From Actinomadura_C alba (lineage in GTDB: Bacteria > Actinomycetota > Actinomycetes > Streptosporangiales > Streptosporangiaceae), in assembly GCF_039530285.1 (NCBI RefSeq), contig NZ_BAAAOK010000011.1, positions 620,001 to 684,000 of the forward strand: a stretch of 64,000 nt of DNA, read 5' to 3'. The notes beneath the pieces were generated by a model, which was not told where the DNA came from, did no database searches, and was given only the letters and a program-made list of their open reading frames with translations. A program made the position numbers and the translations under genes. Every line of letters begins with the position of its first letter. Position 1 is the stretch's first letter. Below, one piece after another: positions 26,262 to 34,683 of this stretch.

Positions 26262-26891
26262 TCAGCCGTACAGCGGACGCCCGCCGAGCAGGGCCCGGGT
26301 GTTCTCCCAGCCCTCCAGCCCCGGGTCGAGCAGGCCCAGGTCGGCGGGCGTACGGAGCCGGTGCCAGCCGGGACCCGTCGGCACGAGCCCGGGGCGTGGA
26401 GCCGCGGCACGCAGCAGCGCCAGGGCATCGGGGGTGTCCAGATCCACGGTCTCGAGCGCGGCCGACAGCCAGTCCGGCAGCGGCAGCCGCGCGGCCAGCG
26501 CCACCAGCCCGCCGCCCTCGGCCGGGGTCGCGGACGCGGGAGCCCCACCGAGGGCACGCAGCAGCTTGCCGATGAGCAGCGGCGGCAGGTCCGGGGCGTC
26601 CGGTGCCACGAGCACGGCCTCCTGGGCGCCCAGAGCGTGGAGAGCGCCGAAGGCGGGGCCCAGCGCCGCCTCCCGTACGATCGCGGTGCCCGGCCACGTG
26701 ACCGCCTCGGCGTCGCGGTCACCGGAGGGCGCGACGACCAGCGCGGGCGTCACCAGTTCCAGCCCGGCGACCACCTCGTAGGTGTCCTCCAGAAGGGCGA
26801 GCCGGAACTCCTCGCCGTCCACCCCCGGTGGTGCCGCGTGGGCGGCCCGGGTCGCCGGCACCGCCAGGACCGCCACATGCCGACCGGTCAA
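26262..26891 (-). CDS. DUF2064/GT-A nucleotidyltransferase-like protein
   Basis: A 209-residue protein probably starting at TTG 26891, which overlaps the previous stop (TTGA). The order of elements resembles small glycosyltransferase-A-fold proteins of the TIGR04282/DUF2064 type: RLALLEDTYEVV, GLGPAFGALHALGAQEAVLVAPDAPDLPPLLIGKLLRALG (the APDAPDLPP segment stands for the family DSPDLP), then GWHRLRTPADLGLLDPG. It is missing the first strand with the usual Lys/Arg loop, so it may be divergent or inactive. Confidence in the family is moderate. Confidence 0.6.
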   Translation of the reverse strand: MTGRHVAVLAVPATRAAHAAPPGVDGEEFRLALLEDTYEVVAGLELVTPALVVAPSGDRDAEAVTWPGTAIVREAALGPAFGALHALGAQEAVLVAPDAPDLPPLLIGKLLRALGGAPASATPAEGGGLVALAARLPLPDWLSAALETVDLDTPDALALLRAAAPRPGLVPTGPGWHRLRTPADLGLLDPGLEGWENTRALLGGRPLYG

Positions 26892-27436
26892 CCCGCGGCC
26901 TCGTGCGCCATCTCGTCCTCGTCCTCGTCTTCCATCTCGGGAAGGTGGGCGGCGGCGACGACGCCCTCGAGGTAGCCGCGGGCCCGCTCGGACTTGGGGT
27001 AGCGCGACACGAGTTCCCAGAACTCCGGCCCGTGCCCGGGCACGAGCAGGTGCGCCAGTTCGTGCACGATCACATAGTCGACCACCCATGAGGGCATGCC
27101 GCGCAGCCGTGTCGACAACCGGATCGTGCCGTCGTCGGGTGTGCACGACCCCCACCTGCTGCGCTGGTTCTCGACCCAGCGCACGCTGACCGGTTCAGCG
27201 TCACCGCCCAGATAGCGGCGGGAGAGCTCGCGGGCACGGTCGTGCAGCACGGTGTCGCTCGGGCGGCGGCGGCGCTCACGTTCGGCGAGCCGCTGGAGGA
27301 TGGTCGCGACCCATTGCTCTTCCTCGGCCGCGCTCAGCCGGGAGGGCACCATCACGATGGTCTTGTCGCCATCACGGTAGGCGGACACGGTTCGCCGCCG
27401 TCGGGCGCTGCGGCGGACCTCGACGTTGGGGGGCAC
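26888..27436 (-). CDS. YgjP/SprT-like M48-type metallopeptidase
   Basis: About 182 residues from GTG 27436, where PPNVEVRRSARRRRTVSAYRDG matches the family N-terminus; an ATG at 27520 would add 28 unusual residues. The zinc site is VIVHELAHLLVPGHGPEFW (HExxH plus a third His). Upstream is the family signature VRWVENQRSRWGSCTPDDGTIRLS. The C-terminus is very acidic (EMEDEDEDE). It is a probable cytoplasmic zinc protease of unknown substrate. The AT-rich AAAATTTTG block near 27456-27464 is likely part of its promoter. Confidence 0.85.
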   Translation of the reverse strand: MPPNVEVRRSARRRRTVSAYRDGDKTIVMVPSRLSAAEEEQWVATILQRLAERERRRRPSDTVLHDRARELSRRYLGGDAEPVSVRWVENQRSRWGSCTPDDGTIRLSTRLRGMPSWVVDYVIVHELAHLLVPGHGPEFWELVSRYPKSERARGYLEGVVAAAHLPEMEDEDEDEMAHEAAG

Positions 27437-27907
27437 GATACAGAACCGTACCGAAAATTTTGCATTCTCCACAGGGGGTGGGCCACGTTTTACCAGGTCA
27501 GCAGCGACCAAATTGCTCATCCCCAGCGGTTTCCACAGGGTCGGCGGGCGGTTTCCACAGTGACCCGCCGTGCCGTCCCCACGGAGTCCACACCACCGTC
27601 CACAGAGGTGCGTTGACGCCTCGTCCGGCCCCGCTTACCTTCTGTGTCTCAACAGGCGCCGAGAGAACGCTCACCTCCGGCCCACCGGACCCGGAGGCCC
27701 CGAGCCGCTCGGTCACCCGCTTGACAGGGGAAGGAAAGCGGAGGGCCGAGCGGCCGGGACCTTCGCTCGCGGGCCTGCCCAGCCCCTGGCCGCCGCCGTG
27801 AGCAAGGACACGCTTACTCCATCCTCGCAGGTAGGCGCCTCGCCGCGGAGATCAGGTAAAATGTCCGTCAAAGACCGTTGTGGCGAGAATCATCCGCATG
27901 ACTGACA
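27437..27907. other. Intergenic region with a cluster of TCCACA motifs
   Basis: This stretch separates the divergent metallopeptidase and ABC1 genes. It holds five TCCACA cores within about 140 nt (near 27468, 27533, 27553, 27588 and 27599), in forms such as GTTTCCACAGG and CCGTCCACAGA. Each differs from the actinobacterial DnaA box TTGTCCACA at two or more positions. The right part (27700-27900) has a TTGACAGGGG and a GGTAAAATG element that may belong to the ABC1 promoter. No convincing gene is visible. Confidence 0.45.
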
Positions 27908-29281
27908 ATGGGGCCCGTGAGCGATCTCCCCCGCCGCGCGGTGACGCGGACAGCGAAGCTGGCGTCCCTGCCCATCGGATTCGCCGGGCGCACCGCCCTC
28001 GGGGTCGGGAAGCGCACCCTCGGCAGGCCGGCCGAACTCGTCGCCGTGGAGATCCAGCAGCGGACGGCCGATCAGCTGTTCAAGGTGCTGGGCGAGCTCA
28101 AGGGCGGCGCCATGAAGGTCGGCCAGATGCTGTCGATCTTCGAGGCGGCCCTGCCGGCCGAGATCGCCGGACCCTACCGCGCCACCCTGACCAGACTGCA
28201 GGAGGCGGCGCCGCCACTGCCGGCCAGAACCGTCCACAAGGTTCTCGAGGAGGGCCTCGGAGCCGGCTGGAGAGATCGCTTCATCGAGTTCGACGACACG
28301 CCGGCCGCGGCGGCCTCGATCGGCCAGGTGCACAAGGCGGTGTGGGAGGACGGCCGCACCGTCGCGGTCAAGGTGCAGTATCCCGGCGCCGGCAAGGCCC
28401 TCATCGCCGACTTCAACCAGCTCGCGCGGCTGAGCCGGCTGTTCGCCGTGCTGATGCCCGGCCTCGACATCAAGTCGATCCTCGCGGAGCTGAAAGAACG
28501 GGTCGCCGAGGAGCTGGACTACACGATCGAAGCTGCGTCGCAGTCGGCCTTCCAGGAGGCCTACGACGGCGATCCGGACTTCTTCGTCCCGGCGGTGGTG
28601 GCGCAGTCCGGCCACGTGCTCGTCACCGAGTGGATGGACGGCGGCACTCCGCTGTCCAAGATCATTAGTGCGGGCACGCAGGAGCAGCGTGATCGAGCCG
28701 GCCTGCTGTACTGCCGCTTCCTGTTCTCCGGCCCCGCGCGCTGCGGGCTGCTGCACGCCGACCCGCATCCCGGCAACTTCCGGCTGCTCGACGACGGCCG
28801 CCTCGGCGTGCTCGACTTCGGCGCGGTCGACCGGCTGCCGGGAGGGTTCCACCGCCGGATCGGGCGGCTGATGCGGATCGGCACCATGCTCGACCTCGAC
28901 CTGATCGAGCAGGCGCTGCGCGAAGACGACTTCATCCGGGACGGCGTCGAGATCGATCCCGAGGCGCTGCACGCCTTCATCGCCCCGGTGGCCGAGCCGC
29001 TGATCGAGGAGACGTTCAAATTCAGCCGCGAATGGCTGCGACAGGAGGCGGCCAGGGTCACCGATCTGCGACCCACCAACGTCGTCCGCCAGCTCAACCT
29101 GCCGCCGTCGTACGTGCTCATCCACCGTGTCGTCACGGCGGGCACCGGCGTGCTGTGCCAGCTCGAGGCCGAGGGCCCGTTCCGCGGCGAGGCCCTCGCG
29201 TGGGTCCCGGGCTTCGCCGACGAACCCGCCGGAGCCGATGACGACGCGGTGTTCGCGGGCGAGGACGCCGACTCCGCTTGA
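27908..29281 (+). CDS. ABC1/ADCK (UbiB-like) atypical kinase
   Basis: A 457-residue protein with ATG 27908 or GTG 27917 as start. Diagnostic features of the family are all present: the KxGQ helix GGAMKVGQMLS near residue 69, the Ala-rich loop PAAAASIGQVHKA replacing the glycine loop near residue 136, VAVKVQYP, ELDYTIEA, HADPHPGNFRLL and LDFGAVDRLP. In relatives it supports isoprenoid-lipid or quinone metabolism; many bind ATP with weak kinase activity. The gene sits beside whiB7, as in mycobacteria. Confidence 0.92.
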   Translation: MGPVSDLPRRAVTRTAKLASLPIGFAGRTALGVGKRTLGRPAELVAVEIQQRTADQLFKVLGELKGGAMKVGQMLSIFEAALPAEIAGPYRATLTRLQEAAPPLPARTVHKVLEEGLGAGWRDRFIEFDDTPAAAASIGQVHKAVWEDGRTVAVKVQYPGAGKALIADFNQLARLSRLFAVLMPGLDIKSILAELKERVAEELDYTIEAASQSAFQEAYDGDPDFFVPAVVAQSGHVLVTEWMDGGTPLSKIISAGTQEQRDRAGLLYCRFLFSGPARCGLLHADPHPGNFRLLDDGRLGVLDFGAVDRLPGGFHRRIGRLMRIGTMLDLDLIEQALREDDFIRDGVEIDPEALHAFIAPVAEPLIEETFKFSREWLRQEAARVTDLRPTNVVRQLNLPPSYVLIHRVVTAGTGVLCQLEAEGPFRGEALAWVPGFADEPAGADDDAVFAGEDADSA

Positions 29282-29481
29282 GGACGGCCGCCCAGGCCGT
29301 GATCCCCCCGCCCGGCGGTCTGCGGTAATGCGCTGATAACTGCCCAGAATTCCGGATCACGATGGCGTCACACGGTAAAGCACGAACAAAAACCTCCGGC
29401 CGTTCGAATCAGTCGAATTGAATCGGGAAGATCACCGAGCGAGAGAACAAAGGTCGGTCATCGCGTTCCGGAGTCCAATTC

Positions 29482-29951
29482 ATGAGAGCCTCGACATCCT
29501 CGATCTGCGCCGTGATCGGTCTCACCTTCGCCGGCACGGGTTCTCTGGCCGCGTTCACCGCCGACCGGGCCCAGGCGATGACCAGGGCCGCCGCTCAGGT
29601 CGGATCAAGCGACCCGGCACGTGTGCGTGTCCCTCGACCCCCACGCGGCAGGGAATACGTAGCGCGAAGGGAGGTTCGCCGAACGAGCACCAAGAAGCTC
29701 GATTCCGGGTCGGTACTGGCCGATTCCCGCAATACCAACCACCGAATCGAACGGCGCAGGGTGATAGTCGTCCCGAAGCCCACAGATCGGAGAACCGCCC
29801 CTTCCGGCCGAACCCGGCCACCTGGCAGCCGCCGTACGGCATCGGAAGCCTCGCGATCATCGTCGGAAGCCGCACCGAAACGATCATCTTCGGTGACGAG
29901 ACAGGCTTCGCGAGAATCCCGATCAGGCGCGTCACCACGCTGAAGTACTGA
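29482..29951 (+). pseudogene. Possible frameshifted small secreted protein
   Basis: An ATG at 29482 opens a frame with a fair signal peptide (MRASTSSICAVIGLTFAG, cleavage near AQA), continuing into a basic region. A second frame, ending at the stop at 29951, reads YGIGSLAIIVGSRTETIIFG and has protein-like codon use. The two frames are not joined in the sequence given, so a frameshift or sequencing slip is suspected. I do not recognise the family. No other gene fits the roughly 970 nt between the ABC1 gene and the small ORF at 30258. Confidence 0.3.
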
Positions 29952-30113
29952 TCGTTCACCGGGGCCGACTCCACTGCGGCGGTCTCGCTCCCGCTCATCT
30001 CCATCGAGGCCGATCCGCACCTGGGCACGGTGAACCGCACGAGCCTCGACCACGTGCCCGGCGCCTCGGTCAGGGCGGGCGCGACCGGTCGCCGCAGCCC
30101 GCATCCTCACAGC

Positions 30114-30173
30114 CGAACGGGACCCCTGGACCGGGTGCGGGAGGCGTCCCGCCAGGCCCAGGGGTCCCGTTCG
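30114..30173 (-). terminator. Long hairpin, terminator of the whiB7 transcript
   Basis: CGAACGGGACCCCTGG pairs with the complementary CCAGGGGTCCCGTTCG; the space between contains its own GCGGG/CCCGC hairpin. It lies about 85 nt past the end of the leftward small gene that follows whiB7, so it probably ends that transcript. Confidence 0.65.
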
Positions 30174-30257
30174 ACGTGCCCACCCGGGAGTCCAGCCACC
30201 GCCAAACCATCCAAGAAGAGCGGGGCCGGCCTCACTACCGCGTTCCGCGCGGTGCCC

Positions 30258-30569
30258 CTACCGGGTGAACAGGATGCGACGCACCCGAAGCGCCCTCGCC
30301 TGGGCGTCCCGACGCGCGCGCCGCATGGCGCGCACCTGTGCGATCGCACTCAGCCTCTCGATCTGCCGGTCGTGCTCACGTATTCGCTCGCGGGACAGTT
30401 CTACGCTGAGCAAACTCACCTTGCGCTCCTTGCTGAAGTTGACGCGGCGGAGCGCCTGGTCGGCGCCCGGCTCGATGATCTGGACCGGCGGCCGCGCGGA
30501 CGGCGCGCGGCCACCGGCCCGATGTGCTCCCGTGACCGGCGATCCGGCCACTCCGACAGAAGTCGTCAC
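30258..30569 (-). CDS. Small basic protein translationally coupled to whiB7
   Basis: A 103-residue protein starting at GTG 30569; its start overlaps the whiB7 stop in GTGA, so it is very probably translated with whiB7. The first 50 residues are Gly/Pro-rich. The second half is a highly charged helix (VELSRERIREHDRQIERL, then QVRAMRRARRDAQARALRVRR). No enzyme motif or membrane segment is visible. I do not recognise it; a nucleic-acid-binding or WhiB7-accessory role is only a guess. Confidence 0.72.
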   Translation of the reverse strand: MTTSVGVAGSPVTGAHRAGGRAPSARPPVQIIEPGADQALRRVNFSKERKVSLLSVELSRERIREHDRQIERLSAIAQVRAMRRARRDAQARALRVRRILFTR

Positions 30570-30838
30570 GCGGCGACCTCCGCGTTCTTCCGCGGGCGCC
30601 CACGCGGGCGCTTGCGCGCGACGATCACGCCACGGACGAACAGCTCGCCGCCCCAGACACCCCACGGCTCCTGGCGCTCGAGAGCGCCGGCGAGGCAGGC
30701 CCGCTGGATCGGGCAGTCAAGGCACTGGGCCTTGGCCAGCTCGACGTCCGCCGGCGCCTCCGCGAAGAAGAGCTCCGGGTCGGTACGGCACGGAAGCGCC
30801 AGGTCCTCGACGCTCGTGTTGAGCGCGGTCCCGTGCAT
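30566..30838 (-). CDS. whiB7: WhiB7-type iron-sulfur transcription activator
   Basis: A 90-residue protein. Four cysteines for a [4Fe-4S] cluster are visible: one in ALPCRTD near residue 16, and then CLDCPIQRAC. The GVWGGE turn follows and the protein ends with the AT-hook RPRGRPRK, which marks WhiB7 among WhiB paralogues. WhiB7 binds the primary sigma factor and AT-rich DNA upstream of -35 boxes to switch on intrinsic antibiotic resistance genes. The ATG 30838 is the family start; the longer frame upstream is leader RNA. Leader features are listed separately. Confidence 0.94.
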   Translation of the reverse strand: MHGTALNTSVEDLALPCRTDPELFFAEAPADVELAKAQCLDCPIQRACLAGALERQEPWGVWGGELFVRGVIVARKRPRGRPRKNAEVAA

Positions 30839-30910
30839 CGCTGTGTCACCCCATTTTCTGCGTCGTATCTCAACGGGTTCGTCGGTTGGCCCCTGTGGAT
30901 GAGGGCCCGG

Positions 30911-30954
30911 ACAAAACAAGAAGGCCGCGGATCCGGTGTCTGGATCCGCGGCCT
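30911..30954 (-). terminator. Attenuator terminator in the whiB7 leader
   Basis: On the leftward strand AGGCCGCGGATCC and GGATCCGCGGCCT form a perfect 13-bp stem with a 7-nt loop, followed by TCTTGTTTTGT. It is the only strong intrinsic terminator with a T-rich tail in the neighbourhood. It lies 73 nt upstream of the whiB7 ATG, so it must be bypassed for expression. Short ACACCGG repeats in the loop and just upstream (CCGGTTTAGACACCGG) could form an alternative structure. Confidence 0.85.
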
Positions 30955-30972
30955 GGGGGCAATTGCCGGTGT

Positions 30973-31254
30973 CTAAACCGGTTGCCTCCAGGGGTACGGA
31001 CCCGACACGCCACCTTCGGTGGCGCCCACGTGGGCCGTCGTAGCGACTGGGCTGGCGGCGGAGATGACACTCCGCCCCTGCTTGACCTGGAAACGCTGCT
31101 CGTCGCGCAGTCGCGAGCCGAGATTCTCGAGTCGCGACGGGATGACGTGACGCACGTCTTTCAGCGCGTCGGCGTCTATCCGCATGAACACGGGTGACTG
31201 AGCATAGGAACCCGGGCATGCGACAGTCACGGACCAGGTCATGTCGCTGGACAT
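30973..31254 (-). CDS. Candidate regulatory upstream ORF in the whiB7 leader
   Basis: An open frame of up to 93 codons begins at ATG 31254, which has GTGAGG 7 nt upstream. ATG 31185 is a shorter option without a ribosome site. It ends at a TAG (30975-30973) only 19 nt before the attenuator stem. The peptide is charged and helical in its middle (MRIDADALKDVRHVIPSRLE) and ends GPYPWRQPV. Mycobacterial whiB7 leaders are known to carry a regulatory uORF. Here the position is persuasive but translation is not shown. Confidence 0.5.
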   Translation of the reverse strand: MSSDMTWSVTVACPGSYAQSPVFMRIDADALKDVRHVIPSRLENLGSRLRDEQRFQVKQGRSVISAASPVATTAHVGATEGGVSGPYPWRQPV

Positions 31255-31338
31255 CAAGATCCTCACCGGACTGCCACCACCTCTCTGGTTCCTCGGGTTC
31301 GGTGCACCGGGCACCGAACCGTTTGAGTGCTCGCGTAG

Positions 31339-31378
31339 AGCGTACGGGGCGACCCCGAAATCAATCAAGGTATTTTTG
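31339..31378 (-). promoter_or_regulatory. whiB7 promoter with WhiB7-type AT-rich box
   Basis: Leftward, an AT-rich CAAAAATACC (31378-31369) is directly followed by -35 TTGATT (31368-31363), an 18-nt spacer and -10 TACGCT (31344-31339). An AT tract abutting the -35 is the signature of WhiB7-activated promoters. It places the transcription start near 31332, giving a leader of about 490 nt. Confidence 0.72.
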
Positions 31379-31454
31379 ACCTGCGATGATGTGACTTCTT
31401 GGCGACTTTTACGGGAACCGGCGGGGGTTCCCCGTCGGCCGGCGCCGGGGCCGG

Positions 31455-32324
31455 TCACTGATCCGGTTCGGTGACCCGGATCAGTCCCTCCTGCATCACC
31501 GAGACGACGAGTTCGCCCTCCTCGGTGAACACCTGACCTCGGGCCAGCCCGCGCGCGCCGCCGGCGGCGGGGGTGTCCTGGGCGTACAGCAGCCACTGGT
31601 CGGCGCGGAACGGCCGGTGGAACCACATGGCGTGGTCCAGGCTCGCCCCCATGGTCCGCTTGTCGCCCCAGGCCAGGCCGTGGTTGAGCAACACCGTGTC
31701 GAGGAGCGTCATGTCCGAGGCGTACGTCATCAGGCACACGTGCAGCAGCGGATCGTCGGGCAGGTCGCCGTCGACCCTCAGCCAGACCTTGGACTCGGGC
31801 GTCTTCAGGCCGGGGTCCTTGGCCGCCTCCCAGGTCAGCGGGGTGGCGTGCCGGACGTCGAACGGCCGCCGCCGTACGAACTCCTCAGCGAACCGATCGC
31901 CGAACAGGGCCGCGAGACGCTCATGGGAGGTCGGCAGGGTCTCGGGATCGGGCCCCTGCGGCATCGGCGCGAGGTGCGCGGGACCGTCCTCGACGATCTG
32001 GAAGGACGCCGACAGCGTGAAGATCACTTTGCCGTGCTGGATCGCCGACACCCGGCGGGTGGTGAAGGACCGGCCGTCGCGGACGCGGTCGACGGTGTAG
32101 ACGATCGGGACGCTCGGGTCGCCGGGCCGGATGAAGTACGCGTGGAGGGAGTGCACGGGGCGGTTGACGGGCACCGTACGGCCCGCGGCGACCAGCGCCT
32201 GCCCGGCCACCTGCCCGCCGAACACCCGCTGCTGCCGGTCCTGGGGGCTGCGGCCGCGGAAGATGTCGTTCTCGATCTGCTCGAGGTCCAGCAAGTCGAG
32301 CAGTTCCGTCAAAGATTCCTTCAC
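31455..32324 (-). CDS. tesB: Acyl-CoA thioesterase II
   Basis: A 289-residue double-hotdog thioesterase releasing free fatty acids from acyl-CoA in the cytoplasm. It begins LLDLLDLEQIENDIFRG and contains RVFGGQVAGQALVAAGRTV, HSLHAYFIRPGDPSVPIVY, RDGRSFTTRRV, and the second-domain segments SLDHAMWFHRPFRADQWLLY and ARGQVFTEEGELV. The catalytic region MTYASDMTLLDTVLL is conserved. It lies 5 nt downstream of uvrD2 on the same strand. Confidence 0.93.
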   Translation of the reverse strand: MKESLTELLDLLDLEQIENDIFRGRSPQDRQQRVFGGQVAGQALVAAGRTVPVNRPVHSLHAYFIRPGDPSVPIVYTVDRVRDGRSFTTRRVSAIQHGKVIFTLSASFQIVEDGPAHLAPMPQGPDPETLPTSHERLAALFGDRFAEEFVRRRPFDVRHATPLTWEAAKDPGLKTPESKVWLRVDGDLPDDPLLHVCLMTYASDMTLLDTVLLNHGLAWGDKRTMGASLDHAMWFHRPFRADQWLLYAQDTPAAGGARGLARGQVFTEEGELVVSVMQEGLIRVTEPDQ

Positions 32325-32329
32325 GGCGG

Positions 32330-34486
32330 TCAGTCAAGCAGGTCGGTCGTTGTGGCCGGGGTCTCACCCCGGCACAGCGCCAGCACCGAGGCGCCGTAGC
32401 GCTCCAGCTTGGCGCGGCCGACACCCGAGATGACCGCGAGCTCGGCCTCGGTCGCCGGCCTGCGCTCGGCGATCGCCTGCAGGGTCACGTCGGTGAACAC
32501 GACGTAGGAGGGCACCTTCTGTTCCTTGGCGGCCGCCACCCGCCACGCCTTCAGGTCCGCGAACAAGGCCTCGTCGAGGTCCGCGGGGCAGCCCTGGCAG
32601 CGGCCCAGCTTGCGTTCGAGGGCGGCGGTCAGCGGCCGGCCGCACACCCGGCACGGCTGCGGTCCCTTCGCCGACCTCTTTCGGTCGGTCGCCGGCATGC
32701 GGGCGGGTGTCGACGTCGACGTCTGCGGGGCGATCCCATCGAGGAACCGCGAGCAACGCCGTACCTTGCGCCCGCCCGGCGCGCGGGCCAGCGACCACGA
32801 CAGCGCGAGGTGCTCGCGGGCCCGGGTCACCCCGACGTAGAGGAGCCTGCGCTCCTCCTCGATCTGCTCGGGCGTCTCGGCGTAGATGATCGGCAACGTG
32901 CCGTCGCTCAGCCCGACGAGGAACAGCGCGTCCCACTCCAGGCCCTTGGCGGCGTGCAGCGAGGCCAGCGTCACGCCTTCGAGCGGCGGCGCGTGCTGCG
33001 CAGCGGCCCGTTCCTCGAGCTCGGCGACGAACTCCACGAGACCGGCCGCCGCGTCGGCGGCCGCCATGTCCTCGGCGAGCTGCGCGAGGGCGGCCAGCGA
33101 CTCCCACTTCTCCCGAGCCGCGCCGGTGCCCTCGGGCGCCTTGTCGGTGAAGCCGATGCCCGACAGCACGTGCCGTACGGTCGCGATCAGGCCCATGCCG
33201 TCGGTCTCGGCGTCGCCGCCGGACCGCGTGGCACCGCGCAGCCGTACGACCGCCTCGCGCACCGCGGGCCGTTCGAAGAAGCGCTCGGCACCGCGCAGCA
33301 CGTAGGGGACGCCGGCGTCGGCGAACGCCTGCTCGTAGATCTGCGACTGCGCGTTGATCCGGAACAGCACGGCGACCTCGCGCGCCGGCACGCCGTTCTC
33401 GATCAGTTTGGTGACCTTGCGGGCGACGTCCTCGGCCTCGGCGACCTCGTCGTCGTACTCGGCGAAGGTCGGCTCGGGCCCGTCGTCCCGCTGCGCGATG
33501 AGCTCCACCCCCGGCACCTGCCCGCGCGAGCCGGTGCCGCGCCGCGCGAGCACGTCGTTGGCCAGCTTCACCACCTGCGGGGTGGAGCGGTAGTCGCGGA
33601 CGAGCCGGACCACCTGCGCCGTTGGGTGGTCCCTGGTGAACCCGAGCAGGTACGAGGGGGTCGCGCCGGTGAAGGAGTAGATCGTCTGGCTCGGGTCGCC
33701 GACGACGCACAGGTCGTCGCGGTCGCCCAGCCAGGTGTCGAGCAGCAGCTTCTGCAGCGGGTTGACGTCCTGGTATTCGTCGACGACGAAGTAGCGATAC
33801 TGCTCGCGCACCTGGTTGGCGACGTCGCGGTGCTCGGTGAGGACCGCGGCGGTGAGCTCGAGCATCCCCTCGAAGTCGAGGAGGTTGCGCTCGCGGCGGA
33901 GGCTCTCGTACATGACGTAGATCCGGGCGACGTCGACGGCGTCCACGGGCGGCTTGCGGCCCGCCTTGGCGGCCGCGGCGGCGTAGTCCTCGGGCCTGGT
34001 CTGGGTGACCTTGGCCCACTCCACCTCGCCGGCGACGTCGCGCAGCTCGGTACGGCCGAAGGAGAGCCGGCAGGCCCGGGCGGCGTCGGCGATGAGCCCG
34101 ATCTTGGATTCAATGATCTTGGGTGGCTCGCCGCCGATAACCTTGGGCCAGAAGTAGGTGAGCTGCCGGAGGGCGGCGGCGTGGAACGTGCGGGCCTGCA
34201 CGCCCGGCGCGCCGAGCTGCCTCAGCCGGCCTCTGAGCTCACCGGCGGCCCGCGTGGTGAACGTCACCGCGAGCACGCGCTGCGGGGACACGATGCCGGT
34301 GAGGGTCGCGTAGGCGATCCGGTGGGTGATGGCCCGCGTCTTGCCGGTGCCGGCGCCGGCGAGCACGCAGACCGGCCCGCGCACGGCCTCGGCGACCGCG
34401 CGCTGCTCCGGATCGAGACCCTCCAGGACCGCGTCGGCTTCCAATCGCCCTCCACTCGTCGCGCGCCGGGTTTCCCGCTGGACCAT
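32330..34486 (-). CDS. uvrD2: UvrD2-type superfamily 1 DNA helicase with HRDC domain
   Basis: A 718-residue 3'-5' helicase. It carries Walker A CVLAGAGTGKTRAITHR near residue 42, FVVDEYQDVNPLQK (motif II), VGDPSQTIYSFTGA (motif III) and SLHAAKGLEWDALFLVGL and YVGVTRAREHLALSW (motifs V and VI). A four-Cys zinc segment CRVCGRPL..CQGC precedes a C-terminal HRDC domain (LFADLKAWRVAAAKEQKVPSYVVF). This domain order is that of mycobacterial UvrD2, which resides in the same gene neighbourhood. The start at ATG 34486 is the best ahead of the helicase core. Confidence 0.93.
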   Translation of the reverse strand: MVQRETRRATSGGRLEADAVLEGLDPEQRAVAEAVRGPVCVLAGAGTGKTRAITHRIAYATLTGIVSPQRVLAVTFTTRAAGELRGRLRQLGAPGVQARTFHAAALRQLTYFWPKVIGGEPPKIIESKIGLIADAARACRLSFGRTELRDVAGEVEWAKVTQTRPEDYAAAAAKAGRKPPVDAVDVARIYVMYESLRRERNLLDFEGMLELTAAVLTEHRDVANQVREQYRYFVVDEYQDVNPLQKLLLDTWLGDRDDLCVVGDPSQTIYSFTGATPSYLLGFTRDHPTAQVVRLVRDYRSTPQVVKLANDVLARRGTGSRGQVPGVELIAQRDDGPEPTFAEYDDEVAEAEDVARKVTKLIENGVPAREVAVLFRINAQSQIYEQAFADAGVPYVLRGAERFFERPAVREAVVRLRGATRSGGDAETDGMGLIATVRHVLSGIGFTDKAPEGTGAAREKWESLAALAQLAEDMAAADAAAGLVEFVAELEERAAAQHAPPLEGVTLASLHAAKGLEWDALFLVGLSDGTLPIIYAETPEQIEEERRLLYVGVTRAREHLALSWSLARAPGGRKVRRCSRFLDGIAPQTSTSTPARMPATDRKRSAKGPQPCRVCGRPLTAALERKLGRCQGCPADLDEALFADLKAWRVAAAKEQKVPSYVVFTDVTLQAIAERRPATEAELAVISGVGRAKLERYGASVLALCRGETPATTTDLLD

Positions 34487-34683
34487 CCTCCCACCGGTCG
34501 CCGCGCGAACCGGCCCCGTCGCCGGGTGAACCCTCGTGCCATTGTCGCGGGAGGGACGGCGCCGCCGCTCGCGGAGGGACACCCGAAGGGACGACACGCG
34601 GAAGGACGATCGGTGGAATGCAGGCCCGCCCCGGGGCGTTGTGCCATTGCAACCTTTGATCAACCTGAGGGGACGACCGACCG

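Noticed and set aside
27437..27907. Chromosomal replication origin
   Set aside because: The TCCACA motifs are poor DnaA boxes, and no dnaA, dnaN or rpmH gene is near.
30839..31219. WhiB7 with a 127-residue N-terminal extension
   Set aside because: The extension passes through the attenuator hairpin and has no family similarity; WhiB7 normally starts close to the first Cys.
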